DNA from: Spirosoma agri
Lineage (GTDB): Bacteria > Bacteroidota > Bacteroidia > Cytophagales > Spirosomataceae
Length of the DNA: 64,000 bases
Direction of reading: 5' to 3'
Assembly: GCF_010747415.1 (NCBI RefSeq)
Contig: NZ_JAAGNZ010000007.1
Span: 27,096-91,095, forward strand
The stretch's first letter is position 1. Every line of letters begins with the position of its first letter. The translations under genes were made by a program, and so were the position numbers. A model generated the notes under the pieces. The model was not told the DNA's origin and did no database searches. It saw only the letters and a list, made by a program, of their open reading frames with translations. Positions 19,018 to 27,852 of the stretch are shown here, piece after piece.

Positions 19018-19605
19018 CTAGCGAACAATCGGTCCTTTGTTCACAACCCGTTGTAGCACACGATTAACGGAATACACCACACCGTTCGTAGCTCGAACAT
19101 CAGCCTGTAGAACTTCGGCTACTGTACCTCGTCCGTCTTTGATCGTAATGTCACTCCCCTGTTTATGAACGATCAAAATCTGCCCTGCCAGGTTGGTCAG
19201 GCTTTGTCCATCTTTCAACTGGTCCGATGTTATTCTTCCTTTGACAACGTGGTACGCAAGAAACTGAATGAGCCGTTGTTTGCTGGACGGCAACAGTAAG
19301 TCGCTCAGTTCACCATCCGGTAGTTGAGTAAAAGCTGCATTCGTGGGTGCAAACACCGTGTAGGGACCTTTGTCATTTGCTTTTTTAAGCAGGTCTGACG
19401 CTTTCAGCAATTGAAGCAACGTAGTATGATCGGCTGATTCAGCTGCGCTAAGACCCAAGCTAAGGCCAGTTTTACTACCGCTGGCTTTCAAAACGGTAGT
19501 CTCTTGCTCAGCTACAGGAGCCTTGGTTTGAGCGGTTGCACCCAACTGTAGCAATAACAGGACAGCACAAGTAAGCGAAATACGAATGGTGTAAGTCAGT
19601 TTCAT
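19018..19605 (-). CDS. Secreted fasciclin-domain protein
   Basis: A 195-residue protein with a signal peptide (about 1-25, ending LGATAQT) and one FAS1 domain (about 55-190). The FAS1 H1 motif region reads GPYTVFAPTNAAFTQLP and the H2-side region YHVVKGRITSDQL, with LQADVRATNGVVYSVNRVL near the end. Bacterial fasciclins are secreted or surface proteins tied to adhesion or stress. Partner and role here are unknown. It is a single gene followed by a strong inverted repeat. Confidence 0.9.
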   Translation of the reverse strand: MKLTYTIRISLTCAVLLLLQLGATAQTKAPVAEQETTVLKASGSKTGLSLGLSAAESADHTTLLQLLKASDLLKKANDKGPYTVFAPTNAAFTQLPDGELSDLLLPSSKQRLIQFLAYHVVKGRITSDQLKDGQSLTNLAGQILIVHKQGSDITIKDGRGTVAEVLQADVRATNGVVYSVNRVLQRVVNKGPIVR

Positions 19606-20046
19606 GATCTATTAGTTTAGGTGGTCAGACACTCTGTTGACGAGGTATCTACCGTACCATTAACCTGAGAGCCTATTTAATGTTTGTTGCCGCAAATGAG
19701 CAAGCGCGCGATTTACGCATTATCGACAACCGCCCATACCATTAAGTATAATCACTTATCATTACGAGTTAAATCCGTTTGTTGTTGTTGACTATTGATA
19801 AAGTAGATTATAAGCCGATTTGATTCGTAAAAACGCCTACCCTGCCCATTCGATAGCCGTCGACGAAACCAAGATCAGGGAGTCTATAGCGGTGAGCTGT
19901 CGTCCCGGGCAGGTGGTTATCAGGATAACGTCTCGGATGATCTCAGTTTAGTTCACTCGTTTACTAAATTGACCTTCTGGCTAGATTAACTATACCGTCT
20001 GTCTACTCGTGCGTACTTTATCCTAAGATAGCTTTCGATGGTACAG
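19606..20046. other. Intergenic region
   Basis: This 441-bp spacer separates the acyltransferase stop from the fasciclin start, both on the minus strand. No gene is apparent. A 9-bp inverted repeat (20025-20033 with 20045-20053) overlaps the acyltransferase stop codon and could act as its transcript end. The fasciclin promoter must lie in the part nearer 19606. Confidence 0.4.
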
Positions 20047-21147
20047 CTATCTTCCAGGAGGAGTTTGTTCGTACAGCATGGCCGAATTAGCTCGTTGGGC
20101 GCTTCGATTCACCGATTTCCACCGTAAGAATGGTTTCTCCACCAATCGCCACGATAAATAACCGGCGACATAGGAGCCAACGAAAACGACCCACAAATAA
20201 GCCCCCTGATGTAACAGATTCATTGTTACCAGCACATTCAGCAGTAAGCCGTGATACATATACACTCCGTACGAAATATCGTTCCCTTTCAGCAATCGGT
20301 CCGCCAGCGTAGGCACGGTATAAGCCAGTGATATACTACTCAGCACCAATAAGATGCTCTGTACAATCGGCCCCAGTGTTGTGGTACCCCATACTGTCCA
20401 GAACAGACTGGTGAAGGCCAGCCAATACAGGCCCTTGCCGCGAATCCATTGCCAGCGGTGGAGTTTCCATCGCTGGGCAACTACCCCCGTCAGAAACAGG
20501 TAGATATGAGGCATAAATGTGTAGCGAAGCAGCTTTTCGAACGTTGATTCGTTGAAGATCGTTGCTCCTGGTCGATAGAGTGCTTTACCCATGGCAAACA
20601 CCACAAAAAAGAGCCACCAGCCGACCAGTTGCCAATTACCCCTTTTGTGATTGGTTTTGCTAATCAATTGGTAACCAATGGGCAACAGCGTGTAGAATTG
20701 GAGTTCGATCGGGATCGTCCAGATGCTGCCGTTGTAGGAGCCGAAGCCAAAATCAGCCAAAAAAGCTGGCGTGTAGATAAGCCCAAATCCCTGACTAATG
20801 AACCACAGCCCCCCTTCGAACGTGAATAGCTGAGCCGGGTGAAGCCACCAGAGCACTAGCCCTGTTGTGAGTAACAGACCCCACAAACCCGGAAAGATGC
20901 GCAGCAGCCGGTTACGGCAATAATGTTGCCAGGTTGGGCTACGTTCCAGGGAGGCCGAGATCAAATAGCCACTAATGCCGAAAAAGACGGGTACGCCGGG
21001 GAAATAACTCAGTAAGCTGTTCCAGCCGGGAAAATCAAGTTGCAGATGCCGCAGCGAATGGACAAGCAGCACTTGAGTAGCGGCCCCAATTCGGATCAAA
21101 TCAAAATTATTTTGTCGGAAGCTGAGATCGGTGCGGCCTACGTTCAT
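20047..21147 (-). CDS. Acyltransferase-3 family membrane protein
   Basis: A 366-residue integral membrane O-acyltransferase of the OafA/YrhL type with about ten helices. The first helix carries the family's conserved histidine in LLVHSLRHLQ, and GVPVFFGISGYLIS and RNRLLRIFPGLW are family blocks. A C-terminal LVEKPFLRW motif completes the pattern. Such enzymes acetylate sugars of polysaccharides, lipids or antibiotics. A small 90-residue gene ends 12 bp upstream on the same strand and may be co-transcribed. The substrate is unknown. Confidence 0.88.
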   Translation of the reverse strand: MNVGRTDLSFRQNNFDLIRIGAATQVLLVHSLRHLQLDFPGWNSLLSYFPGVPVFFGISGYLISASLERSPTWQHYCRNRLLRIFPGLWGLLLTTGLVLWWLHPAQLFTFEGGLWFISQGFGLIYTPAFLADFGFGSYNGSIWTIPIELQFYTLLPIGYQLISKTNHKRGNWQLVGWWLFFVVFAMGKALYRPGATIFNESTFEKLLRYTFMPHIYLFLTGVVAQRWKLHRWQWIRGKGLYWLAFTSLFWTVWGTTTLGPIVQSILLVLSSISLAYTVPTLADRLLKGNDISYGVYMYHGLLLNVLVTMNLLHQGAYLWVVFVGSYVAGYLSWRLVEKPFLRWKSVNRSAQRANSAMLYEQTPPGR

Positions 21148-21159
21148 AATGCGTGTTAG

Positions 21160-21432
21160 TTACGGACACAACTGTTCTTTTGTGACGGTCTTTGATCCCG
21201 ACACCTCCATACGGAGAGCAGTCTGTTTGATGTTATGCGTGCACAGGCCATCTCCGCAGCCAGCGGACATTGGTGTACGATAGTTGGTTTTGATGAGCTT
21301 GAAAATTTCATCGGAAACACGCTCGGTAGCAACGTGAAACGAAGACCGAGCATTGGTGATGTATAGAAATTCTCCATTCTCACGCACGTTCCAGTTAATA
21401 GCCTGAACGTTCCTTTTCAGCGTTGTATTCAT
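21160..21432 (-). CDS. Small cysteine-containing hypothetical protein
   Basis: A 90-residue soluble protein with no recognised family. Its C-terminal half has three cysteines, two of them in the group GCGDGLCTHN, and a last one at the third-to-last region (EQLCP). There is no signal peptide. The ATG start is clean and the stop lies 12 bp before the acyltransferase start, so the pair are probably co-transcribed. The cysteine cluster could bind metal or be modified. No modification enzyme is nearby. Confidence 0.5.
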   Translation of the reverse strand: MNTTLKRNVQAINWNVRENGEFLYITNARSSFHVATERVSDEIFKLIKTNYRTPMSAGCGDGLCTHNIKQTALRMEVSGSKTVTKEQLCP

Positions 21433-21472
21433 AAAAAAAAACTGTTGAGCAACACATCCCGAAACGATCGGA

Positions 21473-21682
21473 ATGGATACAAACGACTACTACCACCGCC
21501 CTTCACAAGCGGTCAATGAGGAGATAAGAAAGCATGGTGGGACTTCCCCGGCCTCGAGAGAAGCCGTACGACAGCTTGACCGAGAAGCGGTCAGCGTTGG
21601 GTTGTCAGGGGGGAGTAGGTTGTTGCATCGTTGTATACCTAACGACAAAGGTCAAAAATTGATTAAGGAATCGTCAATTTAG
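21473..21682 (+). CDS. Small hypothetical ORF
   Basis: A 69-codon plus-strand frame with ATG, divergent from the 90-residue gene and starting 40 bp from it. The product is hydrophilic, rich in arginine and serine, with no recognisable motif. It may be a chance frame. I list it because there is no competing gene on the other strand. Confidence 0.25.
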   Translation: MDTNDYYHRPSQAVNEEIRKHGGTSPASREAVRQLDREAVSVGLSGGSRLLHRCIPNDKGQKLIKESSI

Positions 21683-21879
21683 GGTAAACTAGTACAAAAT
21701 CCTTAGTGAACGGGACTATTTTTGAACAATTTCAAGATTTAATTAAATTCGAAAGTAATTTGGTTACTCATTAAGAAAGGTGTTAGAAAATAGCCAGCGC
21801 ATCAAACAGGCGGATGGAAGAAAACGATTGCATCCAAAGCAGGCCAGAAAGTATACCGTCTTTACATGAACTGATTGCC

Positions 21880-22035
21880 TCATCTCTGAGTCATCCTATG
21901 CTCTGCGGCCTCGTTCGGCCAGACGTTATAACCGACCAGATCGCCTAAACAACGGACCACGTCGGACTGTCAATGTCGGCCAATACCATATCAAGGGCGG
22001 GCAAGTTGGCGTGAATGTGCGAGAACAGGGTACGT
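21880..22035 (-). pseudogene. Metallophosphoesterase remnant
   Basis: The minus strand encodes LFSHIHANLPALDMVLADID up to a stop, and the next frame continues CLGDLVGYNVWPNEAAEHRM before another stop. Together they match the start of calcineurin-like phosphoesterases (usually ..SDIHANLPALEAVL...YCLGDLVGYNVWPNE..). The first metal ligand aspartate has become histidine, a frameshift splits the two blocks, and the remaining two thirds of the gene are absent. It lies immediately after acr3 in the operon direction, so it was probably once its last gene. Confidence 0.75.
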
Positions 22036-22036
22036 T

Positions 22037-23095
22037 TCACACGTGCTTTTGAAAGCCTTTTTTGTAATGGGGTGAAAACTTTCTCTCTTGTTTCAACGCA
22101 AAATTGACTATCAGAATCAGCACCGGCACTTCGATCAGGGGACCAACCACGGCGGCAAAGGCCGCACCGGAATCGATGCCGAAAACGGCGATGGCCACTG
22201 CAATACCCAGTTCAAAATTGTTACCCGCTGCGGTGAAGGCCAGCGACGTTGATTTAGCGTAATCGGCCCCGGCTCGTTTCGAGAGATAAAAGGCCGAAAA
22301 GAACATGATGGCAAAGTAAACCGTCAGCGGAATGGCGATTCGTACCACATCGAGCGGGATGGACACGATCAGTTGCCCTTTGAGACTGAACATGACGACG
22401 ATGGTAAACAACAGCGCAATGAGCGTTATCGGGCTGATGACGGGTAAAAAGCGGTCCTCGTACCACTGGCGGCTGTATAGTCGCGTAAGAATGATCCGCG
22501 AGAACAGCCCGGCCAGAAATGGCACGCCCAAATAGATGAAAACGCTCGTGGCCACTTCGCCAATCGTAATATTGACCGCATAACCTTTCAGCCCGAACAA
22601 AGGCGGTAACACAGTGATAAAAACGTAGGCATAGACCGAATAGAACAACACCTGAAAAATGCTGTTGAAGGCTACCAGGCCAGCCGCATAAAGCCGATCA
22701 CCTTTCGCCAAATCATTCCAGACGATCACCATGGCGATGCAGCGAGCAATGCCGATCAGGATTAAGCCGGTCATGTATTCGGGCTTGTCGGGTAGAAAGA
22801 TGATTGCCAGAACGAACATCAGCAGAGGGCCAATGATCCAGTTTTGCAGCAAAGACAAGCCGAGGATTTTGGTATTGGCAAACACCTTCGGCAGCTCGCT
22901 GTACCGCACTTTCGCCAGCGGTGGGTACATCATCAGCACCAAGCCAATTGCCAATGGAACATTGGTTGAACCAGAATTAAACTGATTGATGAAGCCTTGC
23001 GACTGCGGGAAGAAATAACCGATGCCCACGCCGATCAACATGGCCAGGAAGATCCACAGCGTTAGGAAGCGGTCGAGAAACGAAAGCTTAGGCAT
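22037..23095 (-). CDS. ACR3-type arsenite efflux permease
   Basis: A 352-residue membrane protein with ten helices of the bile-acid/arsenite permease fold. It exports As(III) from the cytoplasm. The ACR3 signature GIARCIAMVIVWNDLAKGD contains the conserved cysteine needed for transport. LAFTAAGNNFELGIAVAIAV is the second family block. Its start overlaps the arsC stop by 8 bp, so translation is coupled. It is the last intact gene of the arsenic operon that runs leftward from 24565. Confidence 0.95.
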   Translation of the reverse strand: MPKLSFLDRFLTLWIFLAMLIGVGIGYFFPQSQGFINQFNSGSTNVPLAIGLVLMMYPPLAKVRYSELPKVFANTKILGLSLLQNWIIGPLLMFVLAIIFLPDKPEYMTGLILIGIARCIAMVIVWNDLAKGDRLYAAGLVAFNSIFQVLFYSVYAYVFITVLPPLFGLKGYAVNITIGEVATSVFIYLGVPFLAGLFSRIILTRLYSRQWYEDRFLPVISPITLIALLFTIVVMFSLKGQLIVSIPLDVVRIAIPLTVYFAIMFFSAFYLSKRAGADYAKSTSLAFTAAGNNFELGIAVAIAVFGIDSGAAFAAVVGPLIEVPVLILIVNFALKQERKFSPHYKKGFQKHV

Positions 23096-23561
23096 GGGTG
23101 GTTCGACTCGTTACGTTGTCCTCGATGAATTGACGACTGTACGCTTTGATCTCGTCGCGTACCTGACGAAACGAAGTCAGGGGATCAACGTCAGACTGAT
23201 GGCCGGGATCAGTAAAACTATGGTGTACTTTCTTGGCCGTGGATGGAAAAATCGGGCACTGTTCGCGGGCGTTGTCACACACCGTTATCACGTAATCGAA
23301 CGGAATAGCAATGTATTCGTCAGCGTGATTAGAGGTGTGGTGCGAAATATCGATGCCATCCTCAGCCATGACTTGGATCGCCAGAGGATTGACCCCGTGG
23401 GGAGCAACGCCCGCGCTGTACACCTGGGCGCTCCTGTTTCGGCCCGCCGTATCGTTGTCCAACACATCGTGGTCCGACACATCGGCGAAATGTTGCAGAT
23501 AGCCGTGGGCCATCTGGGAGCGGGCGGAATTGCCCGTGCAAAGTACAAGGATAGTTTTCAT
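23088..23561 (-). CDS. Arsenate reductase, LMW-phosphatase type
   Basis: A 157-residue protein starting at the ATG at 23561 (an upstream frame extension lacks support). It reduces As(V) to As(III) for export. The P-loop is LCTGNSARSQMAHGY, matching CX5R. The additional cysteines in ITVCDNAREQCPIFP fit the relay of thioredoxin-linked ArsC enzymes of the pI258 type. Its stop overlaps the start of the ACR3 permease. The DUF6428 gene ends 29 bp upstream of it. Confidence 0.9.
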   Translation of the reverse strand: MKTILVLCTGNSARSQMAHGYLQHFADVSDHDVLDNDTAGRNRSAQVYSAGVAPHGVNPLAIQVMAEDGIDISHHTSNHADEYIAIPFDYVITVCDNAREQCPIFPSTAKKVHHSFTDPGHQSDVDPLTSFRQVRDEIKAYSRQFIEDNVTSRTTHA

Positions 23562-23590
23562 GGTGTTTTTATTCGTGAATGGTGACTTGA

Positions 23591-24169
23591 TTAGCAGCCG
23601 CAACCAGGGGAGCAGGCCGGGGCATTAGCTTCGACAAGTTCTAAAACAGGTTTGACCGTTGCTTTTTCAGCAGCTGGGGCACAGCCGGATTCGCCCGACG
23701 TGGTTTTGCCACAACACTGCAACCGGGCAAGGGCTTTGCACTGGGTGTAATCCGGTATCAGGCCGACCGTGAAGCTGTCGCCCTCCGTTGTCAGTTCGCC
23801 GGGGTACATTTGGCGGGTGTCGAATTTAGAGTTGCCAAACTCGATTTTGACCGTAGCCACCGGATTCAGGAGCAGCGACTTTTCCACCAGGTTGATAATG
23901 GACAGGGCTTTTCTCACCTCCATCGAGCGGTCAGCTTCGTTCACTGGCGGCTCCCAGAGTTGCACGATTACTTCCGTCCAGGTGTTCATCTGCCCACCGC
24001 AATCGACCGATACAACGGAGGCTTGTTTGATCTCGGTAATGTGAAACGACGGATGGACAAATTCCTCTTCCGCATACTGAAATTGCAGAAACTTATCGGG
24101 GTTCTGAATGAGCGTGTCTTTGAACGCTTGCCAGGTCATTGGCTCGGATGCAGTTATAAGCTTCTCCAT
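23591..24169 (-). CDS. DUF6428 arsenic-operon protein
   Basis: A 192-residue soluble protein of the DUF6428 family, which is typically encoded beside arsR and arsC in Bacteroidota. Visible features are a mixed alpha/beta N-terminal part (FHITEIKQASVVSVDCGGQ) and a cysteine-rich C-terminus with CKALARLQCCGKTT and, at the very end, CSPGCGC. The cysteine clusters suggest binding of arsenite or transfer to the permease, but this is inference. One copy of the operator candidate lies directly before its start. Confidence 0.8.
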   Translation of the reverse strand: MEKLITASEPMTWQAFKDTLIQNPDKFLQFQYAEEEFVHPSFHITEIKQASVVSVDCGGQMNTWTEVIVQLWEPPVNEADRSMEVRKALSIINLVEKSLLLNPVATVKIEFGNSKFDTRQMYPGELTTEGDSFTVGLIPDYTQCKALARLQCCGKTTSGESGCAPAAEKATVKPVLELVEANAPACSPGCGC

Positions 24170-24175
24170 TGTATT

Positions 24176-24191
24176 ATTGCAATATTACGAT
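24176..24191. promoter_or_regulatory. ArsR operator candidate (copy 1)
   Basis: ATTGCAATATTACGAT is an imperfect inverted repeat of 8-bp halves. It is identical to the copy at 24593-24608. It ends 6 bp before the DUF6428 start, so binding would block internal initiation after arsR. Confidence 0.7.
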
Positions 24192-24238
24192 TAACAAGCA
24201 CAAAAAAATACCTGCCGCTCTATCAGTCTAGTTCCAGG

Positions 24239-24565
24239 TCAGCAACAGGAAGCGGGTACGAACGATTCCAGCAGGGCACCGAACGCATGTTGAGCTTCCT
24301 CCCACACCGTGGGATTGATACAGTAGCAGACGCGGGGCGGGGTGATTTCGCCCTGAACGATGCCAATGCGTTTTAGTTCTTTCAAATGTTGGGAAACGGT
24401 CGCCTGGGCCAAATGCAGTTCGCCCACCAGATCACCACAAACGCACGCTTTCCTGGAAATGAGCATTTGCAGAATGGCCACCCGGGCGGGATGCGCAAAG
24501 GCTTTGGCTAAATCCGCAATGCGGTTTTGCTCATCGGTGAAAATTTCGGTTTTCGTCAGGCCCAT
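24239..24565 (-). CDS. ArsR-family metalloregulator
   Basis: A 108-residue winged-helix repressor. The metal site is CVCGDL at about residues 38-43, the CxC type used for As(III)/Sb(III) sensing, and the recognition helix is LAQATVSQHLKELKRIGIV. Further cysteines occur in VCYCIN and at the C-terminus (ASCC). In the absence of arsenite it should bind the operator copies at 24593 and 24176. It is the first gene of the operon arsR-DUF6428-arsC-acr3. Confidence 0.93.
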   Translation of the reverse strand: MGLTKTEIFTDEQNRIADLAKAFAHPARVAILQMLISRKACVCGDLVGELHLAQATVSQHLKELKRIGIVQGEITPPRVCYCINPTVWEEAQHAFGALLESFVPASCC

Positions 24566-24592
24566 GTCGCAAAGGTAGCAGACTATTTTCTC

Positions 24593-24608
24593 ATTGCAAT
24601 ATTACGAT
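24593..24608. promoter_or_regulatory. ArsR operator candidate (copy 2)
   Basis: Identical 16-mer to the one at 24176-24191, placed 27 bp upstream of the arsR start codon, where it would overlap the operon promoter and allow autorepression. Confidence 0.75.
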
Positions 24609-24692
24609 GAGCAAATCAGTACTAATGCTGCCAGTATGTAAGCGATTGTCTGAACTTGCCCTTGCCCGAACAGGAATAAACTGAGTATGCAC

Positions 24693-24929
24693 TTACTCGG
24701 TTTGCATCCTGATGCGGGTTACTAACGAATTGACCTTATTTTTTTCCGTCCTGAATTGGCTGTATGTGGTCAATATCATTGGCTTTCTGGTGGCGCTGTC
24801 GCGTCGGGCTTTATTCTCTTGCTTCATTACATCATCGAGTAAAGCAACCATGGCCGGCATAGCTTTTATTTGCTGCCACTCTGTCTTTTTCCAGCCAATC
24901 TGCTCAGTCAGTTTATTTTGAAACACCAT
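24693..24929 (-). CDS. Hypothetical ORF
   Basis: A 78-codon minus-strand frame whose product is charged and probably helical (WKKTEWQQIKAMPAMVALLD). I recognise no family and see no signal peptide. It lies alone in a 700-bp stretch between arsR and the DUF808 gene that otherwise holds nothing convincing. It may be a real small gene or a chance frame. Confidence 0.3.
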   Translation of the reverse strand: MVFQNKLTEQIGWKKTEWQQIKAMPAMVALLDDVMKQENKARRDSATRKPMILTTYSQFRTEKNKVNSLVTRIRMQTE

Positions 24930-25272
24930 TTGGGAACAACTTACGCCATAATCGACGCCATCAATACCAGTTATGGTAAGCTGGAGGGTAGCTTTATCCT
25001 AACTAAAGTCATCAATATGGTACTCATTCTGGCGACGAGTGGTTCGGTAGAATTATCAACTAATTTCCAACTTTCACCCAGCAAGTGGGTTAAATTAGCT
25101 CAAAGGTGGCCATACAAGCGCAGACACCGCAGTTTTCGTGTCAGCAATCGCACTGCTCTAACGGCCAACCGGTCTTGTCTCAACGGCATTATCCGAGGGA
25201 CGGCCCCCTGAGATGTATGGTTTTATAGATGCACCCGCTCTCGTATTAGTAGAAGTAGCCAACTGTTTGACG

Positions 25273-26196
25273 ATGCCTTCAGGATTTTTTGCGTTATTAG
25301 ATGATATCTCGGCGTTGGTAAAAGCAAGCGCTGCCAGTTTAGACGATGTGCCAACGCAAGTGGCCAAAACGACCGGAAAAGTGTCGGGCATTGTCATTGA
25401 TGATACGGCTGTTACGCCCAAGTATGTCGTGGGGCTCGATCCATCCCGGGAACTAGCCATTATTTACCAGATTGCCAAAAAATCGCTGATCAACAAACTC
25501 CTGATACTAAGCCCAGCAGCTCTGTTGCTTGGCTACTTTGCCCCTTGGGCCATTACGCCTATTTTAATGGTAGGTGGCGCTTATTTGTGCTTTGAAGGCT
25601 ACGAAAAGGTTCATTCCCTGTTTAGTCACCACGATGGTCAAACGGAACGGGAGCCAGTAAAAGAGATCACTCCTCAGGAGCTGGAGAAGGAACGAGTGGG
25701 TAGTGCAGTTCGTACCGATATTATTTTGTCGGCCGAGATTATGGCTATTGCCTATAGTCAGGTAACCGGCCAGGCGATCCTGAATCAGATTATAGTGATG
25801 GTGACGGTGGCTATTTTCATTACGGTGGCCGTCTATGGATTTGTTGGCCTGATTGTTAAAGCCGATGACCTGGGGGTACATCTGGCTGGCAGTGAACAGT
25901 CACCGACTACTCAGAAGATTGGCCGCGGTATTGTGAAATTTATGCCGCATTTCTTGACTTGGTTAGGTTATGTCGGTACAGCCGCCATGCTTTGGGTCGG
26001 TGCCGAAATCATTGCACACGGCATACCGTATACCGCTCATTTACTGCACGATCTGGAACAGAGCTTGTCATCAATGCCGATCGTAGCCTGGTTGGCCAAG
26101 GTCCTGGCCTGTGGAGCTGGCGGACTCGTAATCGGCTTTATTGTTGAGAAGGTTGTCGGGCTGGTTAAAAAGGTCTTTTTCCAGTCGGGGAAGTAG
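25273..26196 (+). CDS. DUF808 (YedI-type) membrane protein
   Basis: A 307-residue membrane protein. The start at 25273 is chosen because family members begin MASGFFALLDDIA and this frame reads MPSGFFALLDDISALVKASA there, while the upstream extension is unlike the family. KTTGKVSGIVIDDTAV and EITPQELEKERVGSAVRTD are conserved blocks. Several membrane helices follow (about 85-120, 165-215, 235-300). The function of YedI is not established. It is a single gene. Confidence 0.88.
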   Translation: MPSGFFALLDDISALVKASAASLDDVPTQVAKTTGKVSGIVIDDTAVTPKYVVGLDPSRELAIIYQIAKKSLINKLLILSPAALLLGYFAPWAITPILMVGGAYLCFEGYEKVHSLFSHHDGQTEREPVKEITPQELEKERVGSAVRTDIILSAEIMAIAYSQVTGQAILNQIIVMVTVAIFITVAVYGFVGLIVKADDLGVHLAGSEQSPTTQKIGRGIVKFMPHFLTWLGYVGTAAMLWVGAEIIAHGIPYTAHLLHDLEQSLSSMPIVAWLAKVLACGAGGLVIGFIVEKVVGLVKKVFFQSGK

Positions 26197-26349
26197 CGCA
26201 ACCAGTTTGTCCAGTTTTTCTCCTTCCGTCCCTCCTTCTTCATCGCTAGAAAAATAAGTAAGAACCATTCTTTGTTTGTGGCGGCTTCGACTGGCTCAGT
26301 GACCCAACTTGCCTGAATAGCATCAGTTATGTTCAGTATAGGTCAGTAG

Positions 26350-26706
26350 TCAGCGCTTTCCAGGACGGGACACTCTTTGTCGTTCAACACAAAACGTCCA
26401 AATACTTTTCTGGACTTGATGGATCAAAGGGGCCTCTGTATTTAGCATGATACCAGTCTGTCCGGGGCAGCAACCATAAGCCAGGATTGAATCGGTAAGC
26501 TGAACACTTATTTCATCCTTACCAATAAAAACAAATGGGGCTGTCTTTCTGGCGAACTGTATAGACCCTGATTGATTCAGCACAAAGCCAGCGTTAACGG
26601 CGGCACCCGGTTCAGCAAATTTCTGTCCCCGTATATCTGTTGCCCTGAAGCCGTTTTTATGACCGATAAAAACCGTATATGACCAGCCCCACCATAACCG
26701 ATTCAA
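26350..26706 (-). CDS. Hypothetical protein
   Basis: A 118-codon frame overlapping the end of the 92-residue membrane-protein gene by 50 bp. The middle (GSIQFARKTAPFVFIGKDEI) has a beta-rich pattern and a CC pair follows in YGCCPGQTG, but I recognise no family. The long overlap makes the true start doubtful. A start near residue 35 would remove most of the overlap. Confidence 0.35.
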   Translation of the reverse strand: MNRLWWGWSYTVFIGHKNGFRATDIRGQKFAEPGAAVNAGFVLNQSGSIQFARKTAPFVFIGKDEISVQLTDSILAYGCCPGQTGIMLNTEAPLIHQVQKSIWTFCVERQRVSRPGKR

Positions 26707-26935
26707 TGATCCAGACAGTGCGGGTATTATTATGCGTAATGCGTCGAATGACCCAATGTCCCCCCAGGCATATCACCATTATTGGCAGACCAAGCACAAT
26801 CTCGAGCGGATAGTCTCGCTGTTGGTCGGGTGTTCCGTAAAGCACATAATAGAGGCCATGCAGTATTTCATACAAACCCAGTAAGGCTCCCAGCGTCAGG
26901 GGTGTGATCCAGTTTAGTATCTTCTCAATCGTCAT
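26657..26935 (-). CDS. Small three-helix membrane protein
   Basis: A 92-residue protein with hydrophobic helices at about 10-32, 43-60 and 72-90, separated by short charged loops (GTPDQQRDYPLE and RRITHNN). No family is recognised. The ATG is clean and the composition is typical of a real membrane protein. It may be co-transcribed with the downstream frame at 26350. Confidence 0.55.
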   Translation of the reverse strand: MTIEKILNWITPLTLGALLGLYEILHGLYYVLYGTPDQQRDYPLEIVLGLPIMVICLGGHWVIRRITHNNTRTVWIIESVMVGLVIYGFYRS

Positions 26936-27096
26936 ACTACTGCTTATATTCTAGTGAGTATTCTGACCCCGTTATTGTTCGTTTCCTAGAACGTCCGTTC
27001 GAAACAAAAACGAACAGCATCAACGGCATAGTCTATGAACAAACTGGTGCATGACCAGAATCTCGTGTGCATACTGAGCGTTCGTTCGACGTTTTT

Positions 27097-27852
27097 TTAT
27101 GGGCTGTTCGTACGGCCTCTCGATGAACTTATGCCCGTTGAAACGAGCGGATCAATGTGCCCTTCTTGATCAAGTACTTCGAGTTTTGCTTGATTGGTGG
27201 CATCAACATATAACTTGATGCGTGGACGGCCCTGCGCATCGTGGATAAACAAACCTACTTCCCGCTGCTTCGTCCGACCCACAAATAAGCGGTCTTGGCC
27301 AAAACGACCAGCCGCTTTTAATCGACTCATTGCTTGCCGAAACTCCGCTGGGTTTAGCATTCTCTTTAAAGAATCAACCAAGATCTGTTGCTGAGCCAGA
27401 TTCGGCGATTCAGGCCGATCCCAGAGTTTTAAGCCGTAGGACTTGAGAGAGCCCTGCGAGGTAGCTTCCTCATCGTACTGTACCTGTAATAGCTGATCGC
27501 CCCGAAATTGATCCATCGATAACGCCATACCTGCCTGGCTGGGTGTTCCATCGTAAACCAAGCCACCACACTCATCGCCTGAACTATTGAAGAAGAGCAG
27601 ACCGGCCTCTCGTTGCCGGGAGGGCACAGGTTGCCCATTGATGAGGCCCGGATGTTGGCGGTGCCGGTTACTAAGAACCATCTTCAGCTGGCCATTAGGC
27701 TCAACAATATTGATCCGCTCAACGGTCAACTCCGTTAAAGGGGAATCAGGTTTCTGATTTGGCGTTAACACCCGCCAGCCAAGCCATACAATGAGGCCGG
27801 TTAGCAACAGGCTATACACTTTAAGGAATTGTACTTGCTGAGCAATGGTCAT
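27097..27852 (-). CDS. Hypothetical membrane-anchored protein
   Basis: A 251-residue protein with one N-terminal membrane helix (about 10-28) and an extracytoplasmic domain rich in beta strands. Repeated phrases such as LTELTVERINIVEPNGQLKM, GLFIHDAQGRPRIKLYVD and AKLEVLDQEG suggest a family of small beta-sheet sensor-like or scaffold domains. I recognise the type from Bacteroidota but cannot name a function. It is a single gene. Confidence 0.65.
   Translation of the reverse strand: MTIAQQVQFLKVYSLLLTGLIVWLGWRVLTPNQKPDSPLTELTVERINIVEPNGQLKMVLSNRHRQHPGLINGQPVPSRQREAGLLFFNSSGDECGGLVYDGTPSQAGMALSMDQFRGDQLLQVQYDEEATSQGSLKSYGLKLWDRPESPNLAQQQILVDSLKRMLNPAEFRQAMSRLKAAGRFGQDRLFVGRTKQREVGLFIHDAQGRPRIKLYVDATNQAKLEVLDQEGHIDPLVSTGISSSRGRTNSP

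Noticed and set aside
20025..20053. 9-bp inverted repeat at the acyltransferase stop
   Set aside because: The stem is short and lacks a T-run, so it is noted only in the spacer description and not called as a terminator.
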